Assembly (NCBI GenBank): GCA_030637025.1
Contig: DAOVVV010000048.1
Location: forward strand, 1 to 14,673
Length of the DNA: 14,673 bases
Source of the DNA: JAGLHV01 sp023143305 [NCBI: Clostridia bacterium]
GTDB taxonomy: Bacteria; CBDUZB01; JAGLHV01
Direction: 5' to 3'
The notes under the pieces were generated by a model. That model did not search any database. It had not been told where the DNA came from and saw nothing but the letters and a program-made list of their open reading frames with translations. Below are positions 1-6,130 of this stretch, piece by piece. The number at the start of each line of letters is the position of its first letter. Position 1 is the stretch's first letter. Position numbers and translations under genes: made by a program.

Positions 1-318
1 GACTCTTACTCCGTTAATAAGAACCAAGACTTGTTGAAAAGTACATCCTCTAATACTAATATCTGCTTGCATTCCCCAGGGATTACGCCTGCTCATATCT
101 ACACCCAGGGTATAATCAAGCAACTGACCGATAGCAGTAATCGGTAACGTTTCTATTTCTTTTTGGTCAATAATTTCCACATAGGAAACCCCTTGAACAA
201 AACTCTCGGGGAAAGAACTTCCCAGCCGTACTGTATTTAAATAAACTGTTTCTCCCCATAACCAAAAGGGCAGAAAAATAAAATAACTGACTATTCCGCA
301 AAAGGCAATTTTTTTCAT
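1..318 (-). CDS. TonB-dependent outer-membrane receptor, N-terminal part (cut by window edge)
   Basis: I translated this frame by hand; it starts at an ATG at 318 and stays open to base 1 (106 codons). A signal peptide (MKKIAFCGIVSYFIFLPFWLWG) is followed by a plug-domain pattern: VSYVEIIDQKEIETLP, then AIGQLLDYTLGVDM, then DISIRG and QVLVLINGVRV. The order (V..I....I, L...PGV-like, IRG, VLVLINGVR) is typical of TonB-dependent receptor plugs such as BtuB. The beta-barrel lies outside the window. The ATG overlaps the bioY stop (ATGA), so translation is probably coupled and both genes share the BirA-type promoter upstream. From that context I infer an outer-membrane receptor for biotin or a biotin precursor; a cobalamin or siderophore receptor is the alternative. 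The family call is strong and the substrate is inference. Confidence 0.88.
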   Translation of the reverse strand, partial: MKKIAFCGIVSYFIFLPFWLWGETVYLNTVRLGSSFPESFVQGVSYVEIIDQKEIETLPITAIGQLLDYTLGVDMSRRNPWGMQADISIRGCTFQQVLVLINGVRV

Positions 319-902
319 TTAAAAATCGTCTTAAACCTTGTTTGATACTTATGATATAATAAAGTTGCCAATATTATCTTTAAAAGACCGCCGGGAATAA
401 ACGGCGCCACTCCTAAAACAAAAGCTTTACTCATTCCTATTTTCATTACTACTGATAAATGCACCATACCGAAAAAATAAATAATTAGTGTTCCGCTAAG
501 AAAAGAAATAACTATCCACGGCAAGTTGCTTTTCTTTTCCAGCATTTCACCCACCACCCAGGAAGCGAACAAAAATCCAATCAGATATCCACCGGTTGGT
601 CCAAAAAAATATAGCATTCCGCCTATACCGGCAAAAATAGGTAATCCTATCCCTCCTAATATTAAATAACTCAACTGCGATATTCCACCCAATTTTTTAC
701 CTAATACCGCTCCGGAAAGTAAGACAAAAAGGGTTTGCAACGTTATGGGAACAGGGGTAAAGGGTAAATAAATTTTAGCGTAAGCAGCTAATGCCGTAGC
801 AATAATAAACCCACCTACTCCAATCATTGCACATATCTTTTTATCCAATACAATTTCTCTTTTTCCTACTGACCATGCCTGATTTATAGACCGACTAAAC
901 AT
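315..902 (-). CDS. bioY: BioY biotin transporter, substrate-binding S component
   Basis: This is a 195-residue integral membrane protein of normal BioY length. It carries the family landmarks: PFTPVPITLQTLFVLLSGA (47-65) at the biotin-site loop, SQLSYLILGGIGLPIFAG (75-92), FFGPTGGYLIGF (99-110) and APFIPGGLLK (166-175). About six hydrophobic helices are visible. BioY binds biotin in the cytoplasmic membrane and works alone or with the EcfA/EcfT energizing module; no Ecf genes lie in this window. The start is supported by AAAGGAGG at 909-916, six bases upstream. A promoter and BirA-type operator lie about 40-90 bases upstream, and the stop overlaps the start of the TonB-dependent receptor. Repression by biotin-loaded BirA is therefore expected. 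The identification is confident. Confidence 0.95.
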   Translation of the reverse strand: MFSRSINQAWSVGKREIVLDKKICAMIGVGGFIIATALAAYAKIYLPFTPVPITLQTLFVLLSGAVLGKKLGGISQLSYLILGGIGLPIFAGIGGMLYFFGPTGGYLIGFLFASWVVGEMLEKKSNLPWIVISFLSGTLIIYFFGMVHLSVVMKIGMSKAFVLGVAPFIPGGLLKIILATLLYHKYQTRFKTIFK

Positions 903-940
903 TTTTTTCCTCCTTTGTTTATTGTTTTATTTCCTGTATT

Positions 941-969
941 ATTTTAAATTATTAAATCCTTTTTGTCAA
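941..969 (-). promoter_or_regulatory. Promoter of the bioY operon
   Basis: On the minus strand there is a perfect -35 TTGACA (969-964), a 17-base spacer and a -10 TAAAAT (946-941). This puts the start of transcription about 30 bases before the bioY ATG. The -35 box lies inside the left half of the palindrome described as the BirA operator, so bound repressor would block RNA polymerase. Confidence 0.8.
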
Positions 970-993
970 CCTTTTTTTTGTTGTGGTTAACAA
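963..993. promoter_or_regulatory. BirA-type biotin operator upstream of bioY
   Basis: On the plus strand TTGTCAACC (963-971) and GGTTAACAA (985-993) form an inverted repeat with a 13-base spacer and one mismatched position in nine. This matches the BirA signal (TTGTnAACC...GGTTnACAA) known upstream of bio genes, in a spacing like that I recall for Bacillus-type sites. It overlaps the bioY -35 box. Both the position and the downstream gene fit BirA repression; birA itself is not in the window. Confidence 0.82.
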
Positions 994-1027
994 ACGGAAC
1001 ATTACATTTTTCCAAATTAGCCTTTTT

Positions 1028-1234
1028 TTATTCCTTTGGTTTTGGCCTGGTAATCAATTGTCTTATGATTACTCCCATGATGTCCTTTTTCTTCTTTATT
1101 TTTTTGTAGCTTGTTCCTATGGCTTCTAACTCTTTTGATGTCTTTACGGAGTCGTCTTTTAGTTGTTAATCCAGAGCTTCGGTAGCTTCAAATTTATATT
1201 CTCTGCCGGAAATTTTTGTGGTTAATTTTATCAC
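1028..1234 (-). pseudogene. Small gene interrupted by an in-frame TAA
   Basis: A frame opens at GTG 1234, six bases after a good Shine-Dalgarno (AGGAG, 1245-1241) and 21 bases after the stop of the TPR lipoprotein gene. It reads VIKLTTKISGREYKFEATEA-LD, meets TAA at 1168-1166, and then continues in the same frame for 45 more residues (starting QLKDDSVKTSKELEAIG, ending RQLITRPKPKE) to TAA at 1030-1028. The continuation is Lys-rich and looks protein-like. The simplest reading is a 68-residue gene broken by a single GAA-to-TAA change. Alternatives are a genuine 22-residue peptide, or chance openness of A-rich DNA. I do not recognise the family. It probably belonged to the TPR gene's transcription unit. 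Confidence 0.45.
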
Positions 1235-1254
1235 AGAAGGCTCCTTTTTTGTTA

Positions 1255-2445
1255 TTATTTATTAATTAAGTTAAAAAGTTTGTGGGCTTTCTCTTTGTCT
1301 AAATTCTTCAATATGTTATATTCATCAAGTGCATCTCTTCGTTTACCTAAGATTGAATAAATCACCCCAAGACTATAATGAGCATCCGCATAATCAGGAT
1401 TTATTCTTATTGTCTTTTTAAATTCCTCTATCGCTTTACCAAATAATCTTTGTTTATAATAAATCACCCCAAGACCATAATAAGCCACCACATAATCAGG
1501 ATTCATTCTTATTATCTCTTTAAATTCCTTCTTCGCTTGATCGTATAAACCCCTTTTGTTATAAACCAGCCCAAGATCATAATGTGCATTCGCAAAATCA
1601 GGTTTAATCCTGATAGCTTTTTTGTACTCCCCTATCGCTTTATCCCATAAACCTTTTCCATCATACCCCAGCCCAAGATTATAATACGCATTTGCAAGAG
1701 CAGGGTCTATTTCCAAGGCATTTTTACAATATTTAATTACAAGACTTAGGTCTTCTTTGCTGATTTCTTTTCCTTTTTCTTCTAAAATATTTTCTGCTTT
1801 TTCTACCCATTCATAAGCAGTCAATGATTCTGTTGGTTTTTCCTGTATCTTTTTCTGTTCTTCTAATTTAACCTGTATACCTAATGTTTTAAGCAAATTG
1901 AAGGCAATCTCATCCTGCAAACTGAACATATCATTATAACTGCCCGTAGCTTCAGCAGTATTAATTATCTTTCCTGTAGCCACATCTACAAATCGTGCAG
2001 TTATTCTCATCTGATCAGCGGATTTTTGAAATTCCCCAATAACCATAATTTCTGCACCTAAAATTTTTCCTGCACTGACTGCTGTTTTTTCATCCACTAC
2101 TCCTGACATATTAAAGTTTATTTCCTGTAAAGATTTAACTACCTGATTTCTTTCCACTAACCGAACTTTTTTAACATTACCCAATTTACTAACTAAAGTA
2201 GACGCTATTCCCTCGCATAGCCAATCGAATTTAGGATTTTTGCTGAGATTTTCAAATTTCATTACTGCAATAACTTTCTTTTCTATTGTTTTAACTTTTG
2301 GCTTTTCTTCCGGTGGGATTTCACTGGTTGGGTGAGATTTTTTCTTTGTTAAATTATTTATAGTAGAACTTTTCTTTTCAGGTGTTGCACAACTGCATAA
2401 AAGACTAATGCCGATTACAACTAATATTATTTTAGAAAATTTCAT
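1255..2445 (-). CDS. Lipoprotein with CsgG/TolB-like domain and C-terminal TPRs
   Basis: The 396-residue protein starts with a lipoprotein signal (KIILVVIGISLLCSC); the modified cysteine is C19. A charged, Pro-rich linker (20-55) leads to an alpha/beta domain at about 57-192: KVIAVMKFENLS, WLCEGIASTLVSKL, VRLVERNQV and GAEIMVIGEF. That order resembles the CsgG/FlgO/TolB N-terminal superfamily found in curli secretion, flagellar accessory lipoproteins and other envelope proteins. One degenerate and four clear 34-residue TPRs follow (about 216-365), ending in a cap (EYNILKNLDKEKAHKLFN) shared with the other three TPR proteins here. The role is unknown; an envelope protein-interaction scaffold is inferred. 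An AAGGGA lies 9-10 bases upstream of the ATG. The CsgG-like call is by pattern, without a profile search. Confidence 0.85.
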   Translation of the reverse strand: MKFSKIILVVIGISLLCSCATPEKKSSTINNLTKKKSHPTSEIPPEEKPKVKTIEKKVIAVMKFENLSKNPKFDWLCEGIASTLVSKLGNVKKVRLVERNQVVKSLQEINFNMSGVVDEKTAVSAGKILGAEIMVIGEFQKSADQMRITARFVDVATGKIINTAEATGSYNDMFSLQDEIAFNLLKTLGIQVKLEEQKKIQEKPTESLTAYEWVEKAENILEEKGKEISKEDLSLVIKYCKNALEIDPALANAYYNLGLGYDGKGLWDKAIGEYKKAIRIKPDFANAHYDLGLVYNKRGLYDQAKKEFKEIIRMNPDYVVAYYGLGVIYYKQRLFGKAIEEFKKTIRINPDYADAHYSLGVIYSILGKRRDALDEYNILKNLDKEKAHKLFNLINK

Positions 2446-2481
2446 TTATTTTTTTCCCTTTTTAGTTAGTGTGTTTACCTT

Positions 2482-2510
2482 AAAATATCACATTTTTAGA
2501 AAGTATTCAA
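2482..2510 (-). promoter_or_regulatory. Promoter of the CsgG/TPR lipoprotein gene
   Basis: On the minus strand TTGAAT (2510-2505) is followed after 17 bases by TATTTT (2487-2482). The -10 is preceded by TGA, an extended -10 form. It lies about 40 bases before the ATG at 2445. Confidence 0.5.
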
Positions 2511-2549
2511 TAATAAACTCAACAGGAAAGTTTGCTTGTGAGGTAAAAC

Positions 2550-2681
2550 ATGAAAGTTAAAATTAGCCGTTGTGGTTACCAAAAAGAGAGAATAGAGAAG
2601 CACACGGGGCACATTAGGGATACTGCAAAAGGGCTTTATTTTGGCGTTCTATGGGGGTGTTGGGTGAGCAAGGACCTCTGA
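2550..2681 (+). CDS. Possible 43-residue ORF in a gene-poor stretch
   Basis: An ATG at 2550 follows GTGAGGT (2538-2544) by five bases and opens 43 codons (MKVKISRCGYQKERIEKH ... ending VSKDL) to TGA at 2679-2681. The peptide is basic at the N-terminus and Trp/Gly/Cys-rich near the end. Base composition is about 45% GC by my count, clearly above the surrounding DNA. I do not recognise it. It may be a real small gene, a fragment of a lost gene, or part of a non-coding RNA. Confidence 0.2.
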   Translation: MKVKISRCGYQKERIEKHTGHIRDTAKGLYFGVLWGCWVSKDL

Positions 2682-2854
2682 TGGCTTTTTACGTAAATAA
2701 AAAGGCACTTATGTTTTCAATACATGGTTTCTTCTACATTTTAATGATTACTTTGGTCTAACTGAAAAATTTCCCGATAGAATTTGAAATTAAGGTATCC
2801 GGGGATGAGGATTTGAAGTGATGGAGATGAATTATTGTATTAAAGAAATATTTA
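2682..2854. other. Gene-poor stretch with possible decayed coding sequence
   Basis: No intact gene is visible. On the plus strand two short open segments in different frames (LLHFNDYFGLTEKFPDRI, about 2730-2785, and EFEIKVSGDEDLK, about 2780-2818) run into each other and could be remnants of one frameshifted gene. I could not identify a family, and chance is possible. Confidence 0.2.
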
Positions 2855-3097
2855 TTATTTAATAATCTGTATTGCAATATATGGTATTATGTTAAAAACA
2901 AAAATAATCGTTTTGTAATTTATCAGTGAGGAATGTATTGATTCAGCAGCTTTTTCTTCCGACACATTAAAAAGTTTGCTATGTATTCTATATACTCGGT
3001 TTTTGCCTATCATCAGTACTAAAAAAACCAGTAAGGAGGCCACCAAATTTATAATTGAACACCATAAAAAAAACTGACTAAGCATTTCTATATTCAT
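2855..3097 (-). CDS. Small two-helix membrane protein, DUF6868-like
   Basis: The protein has 80 residues. The N-terminus MNIEMLSQFFLWCSIIN runs into a first membrane helix (about 8-31). A basic loop with the pattern VYRIHSKLFNVSEE (35-48) follows, then a second helix (about 60-78, IFVFNIIPYIAIQII). The order of FFLWCSIIN, YR-H-KLF--SEE and the F-NI-PY-A-I end matches my memory of the DUF6868 family of small bacterial inner-membrane proteins, whose function is unknown. The start is supported by AAAGGAG (3110-3104) six bases upstream and a good promoter further up. It appears to be transcribed alone, divergently from the lipid kinase gene. Confidence 0.8.
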   Translation of the reverse strand: MNIEMLSQFFLWCSIINLVASLLVFLVLMIGKNRVYRIHSKLFNVSEEKAAESIHSSLINYKTIIFVFNIIPYIAIQIIK

Positions 3098-3162
3098 TTG
3101 TTATCTCCTTTGATATATTATTCCTTGTTATTATTCTACATAAAACATTCAGGATACAATTT

Positions 3163-3191
3163 ATTTTACATTATATAAAAAAATATTTCAA
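3163..3191 (-). promoter_or_regulatory. Promoter of the DUF6868-like gene
   Basis: On the minus strand TTGAAA (3191-3186), 17 bases, then TAAAAT (3168-3163). It lies about 65 bases upstream of the ATG at 3097. Confidence 0.6.
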
Positions 3192-3221
3192 GTAACCCCT
3201 TCTTCTTTTTTTCTTATTCCA

Positions 3222-3251
3222 TTGACTTTTTATCGGTTCTTTTGATATATT
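3222..3251 (+). promoter_or_regulatory. Promoter of the lipid kinase gene
   Basis: On the plus strand TTGACT (3222-3227), an 18-base spacer, then TATATT (3246-3251), about 30 bases before the ATG at 3282. It is back to back with the promoter of the DUF6868-like gene. Confidence 0.55.
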
Positions 3252-3281
3252 AGGTTTTATAAAAAAAGGAAAGGACTTAAA

Positions 3282-4199
3282 ATGCGCATTAAATTGATCA
3301 TTAATCCCTTTTCCGGGGGGAAAAAAGCAAAAAAATATTTGCCGAAAATAAAAGAAATTTTAAGCAAAAACAATAAATTAGATGTTTCTGAAACTAATGA
3401 CATTATTCAAATTGAAAAAATCGCTTTTCAGACAGCTTCCAAAAAAAATTACGACCTGCTCGTTGTCGGAGGAGGCGACGGCACATTAAATCTGGCTATA
3501 AAAGCAATAAAAAACGCTTCCCCTAACCCCAAACAATCCAATGATATTCCGCTTGGTTTTATTCCCTTAGGTATAACCAATGTCTTTGCCTTAGAAGTAG
3601 GTATTCCTCAAAACCCTCTTGCTGCTTGCGAAATTATTCTTAAAGCCAGAACTAAAGAATTAGACCTTGGTAAAATAAGCGAGCCTGAGAATATCCATTA
3701 TTTTATTTCTATGGCCGGAATTGGCTTTGATGCCGAAGTAGTTGAGCGGGTAGCCCCGGGATTAAAAAACATTTTAGGGGCAAAGGCCTTTATTCTCCAG
3801 GGTTTTTATGATTTCATTAAATACAATCCTTCTCCTTTTTATGTCCAAAAAGATAACGAAATACCTGAAAAATGTTTCCTGGCCATTGTTTGTAATGCTA
3901 AGCATTACGGAGGGAAATTCACCTTTTTCCCCCATGCAAGTATGTCCGACGGAATTCTGGATGTTTGCTTATTAAAAAATAGGAGCCGTAAAGCATTATT
4001 GTCCTTTTTCTTTAACTTAGTAACTAAACAGTCTTCTTCTAAAAACAAAAACATACTTTCGTTTAAAGCAAAAAAATTTAAAATTTATAGTTCTGAAGAA
4101 AAATATATTCCTATTCAGATAGATGGGGATGTAGGAGGAAAATTACCTGCTGAATTTGAGGTGTATCCCGGAGCCCTCAAAATGATATTACCCGGATAG
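3282..4199 (+). CDS. Diacylglycerol kinase / YegS-type lipid kinase
   Basis: The 305 residues are the usual length for the DgkB/YegS/LCB5-type family. The catalytic domain shows INPFSGGKKAKK (7-18), the nucleotide-binding VVGGGDGTLN (61-70), IPLGITNVFA (94-103), MAGIGFDAEVVERV (144-157) and a C-terminal beta sandwich with PHASMSDGILDV (217-228) and IDGDVGGKLPAEF (280-292). These enzymes transfer phosphate from ATP to diacylglycerol or related lipids at the cytoplasmic membrane; the exact lipid cannot be read from sequence. AAGGA (3271-3275) lies six bases before the ATG. Its last 30 or so codons are duplicated at 5995-6093, beyond the AbiE module, so the 3' end of this gene may have been acquired together with that module. 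Confidence 0.93.
   Translation: MRIKLIINPFSGGKKAKKYLPKIKEILSKNNKLDVSETNDIIQIEKIAFQTASKKNYDLLVVGGGDGTLNLAIKAIKNASPNPKQSNDIPLGFIPLGITNVFALEVGIPQNPLAACEIILKARTKELDLGKISEPENIHYFISMAGIGFDAEVVERVAPGLKNILGAKAFILQGFYDFIKYNPSPFYVQKDNEIPEKCFLAIVCNAKHYGGKFTFFPHASMSDGILDVCLLKNRSRKALLSFFFNLVTKQSSSKNKNILSFKAKKFKIYSSEEKYIPIQIDGDVGGKLPAEFEVYPGALKMILPG
4101..4192 (+). repeat. Direct repeat, left copy (3' end of the lipid kinase gene)
   Basis: Pairs with 5995-6089. By hand alignment 84 of 92 positions match (about 91%) plus one 3-base indel. The two copies bracket the AbiE module in the same orientation. Confidence 0.9.
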
Positions 4200-4270
4200 A
4201 AAAATAACCGTTAAACATATGAAGTGCATCCTCTGTTACTTTACATAAATTAGAATATTTCATACAAAAT

Positions 4271-5068
4271 TTACTTCTTTCTGTCTGTCAATTTTGTTTT
4301 AACCATCATTTCCAATTCTTCTATTATTACATTATATCCAGGCAGATTTGTAATTTGTTTTTCCAACCTAATCTGCCAATTTCGTTTATAATTCTCTTTT
4401 TTAATCTCACTTAAAAGATTAGCAATATAAATGTCACAAGTATATCTTTTTTTAAATTCTTCTTTTATCTTTGCTACATTAAGCTCTAATTTCAAAAGAT
4501 ACCAAAGGTCATAAATATCACGCGGTTCATCTACTACATCTAAAATTCTACCTATTTTATCACCGACTATAGATTCCAAATCATAAGTCCCAAGATAAAG
4601 GTCCTCTTTTTTAAATTCGTGATAGCTAAATAATATTTTTTTTGGTTGAAAAGAAGGAATATGATTATCTTTTAAAACATCTATTTTAAACTCTTTAATA
4701 GCCTTAATCTCTGAAATCAAATCATAGAGAATAAAAAATTGTAGCCTATCTTTCTTATATTCGAAACGTTTATCCAACTTAACCGGGTAATCGGCATTAA
4801 TTTTTAATAAACATTGGTCTAATTTAGATTCAATTTCCGCAAGATTTTCTTTATACGGTAACAAAAAATCTAAATCCTCTGAAAAACGATAGTTCCGAAA
4901 ATAAATTTTTTTTAACGCAGTCCCCCCGCGAAAAACAATTTTTTCCTGAAAATAAATATCTCTTGCTAAATAAAATAAAACAAGTTCAATAAAGAAATCT
5001 TTTTCAATTATCTCTTCCGGAACTTGTAATTCAGTAGATAGTTTTTGAATTTTGTAATAACTAATCAT
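4271..5068 (-). CDS. abiEii: AbiEii/AbiGii-family nucleotidyltransferase toxin
   Basis: The 265-residue protein has the AbiEii nucleotidyltransferase signature: FRGGTALKKIYF (46-57), RFSEDLDF (61-68) with acidic residues D65 and D67, a later acidic position FKIDV (127-131), and the C-terminal block VGDKIGRILD (168-177) with PRDIYDLW (182-189), containing the conserved K and R-D-x-x-D pattern. AbiEii is the toxin of a type IV toxin-antitoxin pair; characterised members modify tRNA or block growth and can give phage resistance. All key motifs are present, so it is probably active. The ATG lies five bases after the antitoxin stop with no obvious Shine-Dalgarno of its own, which suggests translational coupling. 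Confidence 0.93.
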   Translation of the reverse strand: MISYYKIQKLSTELQVPEEIIEKDFFIELVLFYLARDIYFQEKIVFRGGTALKKIYFRNYRFSEDLDFLLPYKENLAEIESKLDQCLLKINADYPVKLDKRFEYKKDRLQFFILYDLISEIKAIKEFKIDVLKDNHIPSFQPKKILFSYHEFKKEDLYLGTYDLESIVGDKIGRILDVVDEPRDIYDLWYLLKLELNVAKIKEEFKKRYTCDIYIANLLSEIKKENYKRNWQIRLEKQITNLPGYNVIIEELEMMVKTKLTDRKK

Positions 5069-5073
5069 GATTA

Positions 5074-5898
5074 TTAATGCCAGATTAAATTAAGAATTTG
5101 TTTTTGCCCTACATTATCAATCAATCGCCAATTATTCTTACTAATTCTTTTTGTTGTCAAAGTAGGGTCAAACAAATCATAACGATTTTTGATATATTTT
5201 TTTAATTCTGTACTTAAAAAAGGCTGATTAATTTTAAGAATCTCTAAAATATATCCTAATCTTTTGGCAACTATATTTTTATTATATTTACTCACATATT
5301 TATTTAATTTATTATAATCAATTTTATCCTTTACCAACCAGATTCCTTTAGCAATTTCCGAGATACCCCCACAATACTGAGGAAAAACCAAAGCATCAAC
5401 AATGGTTTTTTCTAAATCAGATATTCTCACTTTTTCGATTTTAGTTACCCATTCTTCCCTAATTCCCCAAATAAATCTTTTATTTACGAAAACAAAAAAC
5501 AATTTATCCTTCATTTGTATGGGAACAGTTTGCCTTTTGGGAGTAACTACAAAAAATTTAACCACCGGTTGTGTCAACATTCCCCAATAATGCATAGCAC
5601 TATAAAAAGCAACATAATAATCCGGAGAATTAACTACTTCCCGAGCTGCTACATACCAATTCCCGATGTACTGCTGTTTTAAGTTACCTAATTCCTGAGG
5701 TATAATTAAAAATTTCCCGGCTTTTAAACGAGCAATTATTTTTCTGCGCACCAACTCCGCTAATAAATCCGTAACTTCATTGTAATTCTTACCGGTAATT
5801 AACTGAGCATCGGTAATACTAAAAATAGTTTTATTTTGATCATACAAATTACTAATTAAACCGGCACTTATTTTACCCAAAGTTTTTAAAAAACTCAT
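5074..5898 (-). CDS. abiEi: AbiEi-family antitoxin and transcriptional repressor
   Basis: The 274-residue protein starts with a winged-helix DNA-binding region (1-68) of the AbiEi type: TIFSITDAQLITG, EVTDLLAELVRRKIIARL and AGKFLIIP. The remainder carries family patterns YYVAFYSAMHYWGML (about 93-107), FFVVTPKRQ (115-123) and ISDLEKTIVDALVFPQYCGG (159-178). AbiEi neutralises AbiEii without binding it and represses the operon by binding inverted repeats in the promoter. AAGGTGG lies about six bases upstream of the ATG. A promoter and a palindrome precede it, and the toxin gene follows at once. Length and motif order look intact. Confidence 0.92.
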   Translation of the reverse strand: MSFLKTLGKISAGLISNLYDQNKTIFSITDAQLITGKNYNEVTDLLAELVRRKIIARLKAGKFLIIPQELGNLKQQYIGNWYVAAREVVNSPDYYVAFYSAMHYWGMLTQPVVKFFVVTPKRQTVPIQMKDKLFFVFVNKRFIWGIREEWVTKIEKVRISDLEKTIVDALVFPQYCGGISEIAKGIWLVKDKIDYNKLNKYVSKYNKNIVAKRLGYILEILKINQPFLSTELKKYIKNRYDLFDPTLTTKRISKNNWRLIDNVGQKQILNLIWH

Positions 5899-5923
5899 TT
5901 TTTTCCACCTTTTGTGTCGTTTT

Positions 5924-5942
5924 TACAGGATGACATCCTGTA
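5924..5942. promoter_or_regulatory. Palindromic operator of the abiE operon
   Basis: TACAGGAT-GAC-ATCCTGTA is a perfect inverted repeat with 8-base arms and a 3-base centre. It begins at the end of the -10 box and covers the expected transcription start, 26-44 bases before the antitoxin ATG. This is a natural place for AbiEi to bind and repress its own operon. Confidence 0.65.
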
Positions 5943-5970
5943 TTTTATACAACTATGGTAGATTTGTCAA
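5942..5970 (-). promoter_or_regulatory. Promoter of the abiE operon
   Basis: On the minus strand a perfect -35 TTGACA (5970-5965), 17 bases, then TAAAAT (5947-5942). Its -35 box lies about 20 bases from the duplicated kinase fragment, so the promoter sits at the very end of the AbiE module. Confidence 0.75.
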
Positions 5971-5994
5971 GTATAAAATATTATGTCTTATAAA

Positions 5995-6093
5995 AAATAC
6001 ATTCCTATCCAGATAGATGGAGATGATGTAGGAGGAAAATTACCCGCTGAATTTGAGGTGTATCCCGGAGCTTTAAAAATGGTATTACCATAA
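5995..6093 (+). pseudogene. 3' fragment of a second lipid kinase copy
   Basis: These 33 codons (32 residues plus TAA) read KYIPIQIDGDDVGGKLPAEF and then EVYPGALKMVLP. They are nearly identical to residues 274-304 of the kinase at 3282-4199, with one extra Asp. No start, catalytic domain or upstream part exists, so this cannot encode a kinase. Similarity may extend weakly a further 20 bases upstream with indels. It is the right-hand repeat around the AbiE module and is probably the original 3' end of the resident kinase gene. Confidence 0.9.
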
Positions 6094-6130
6094 TACCAAG
6101 CATATTTGGAGAGTTACTGCAAAAAAATAT

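Noticed and set aside
1255-2445. Regular recurrence of words such as CCAAGATTATAATG, which might suggest an array of short repeats
   Set aside because: They recur every 102 bases in frame and encode the HYNLG core of TPRs, so they are coding repeats and not a CRISPR array. The same holds in the other three TPR genes.
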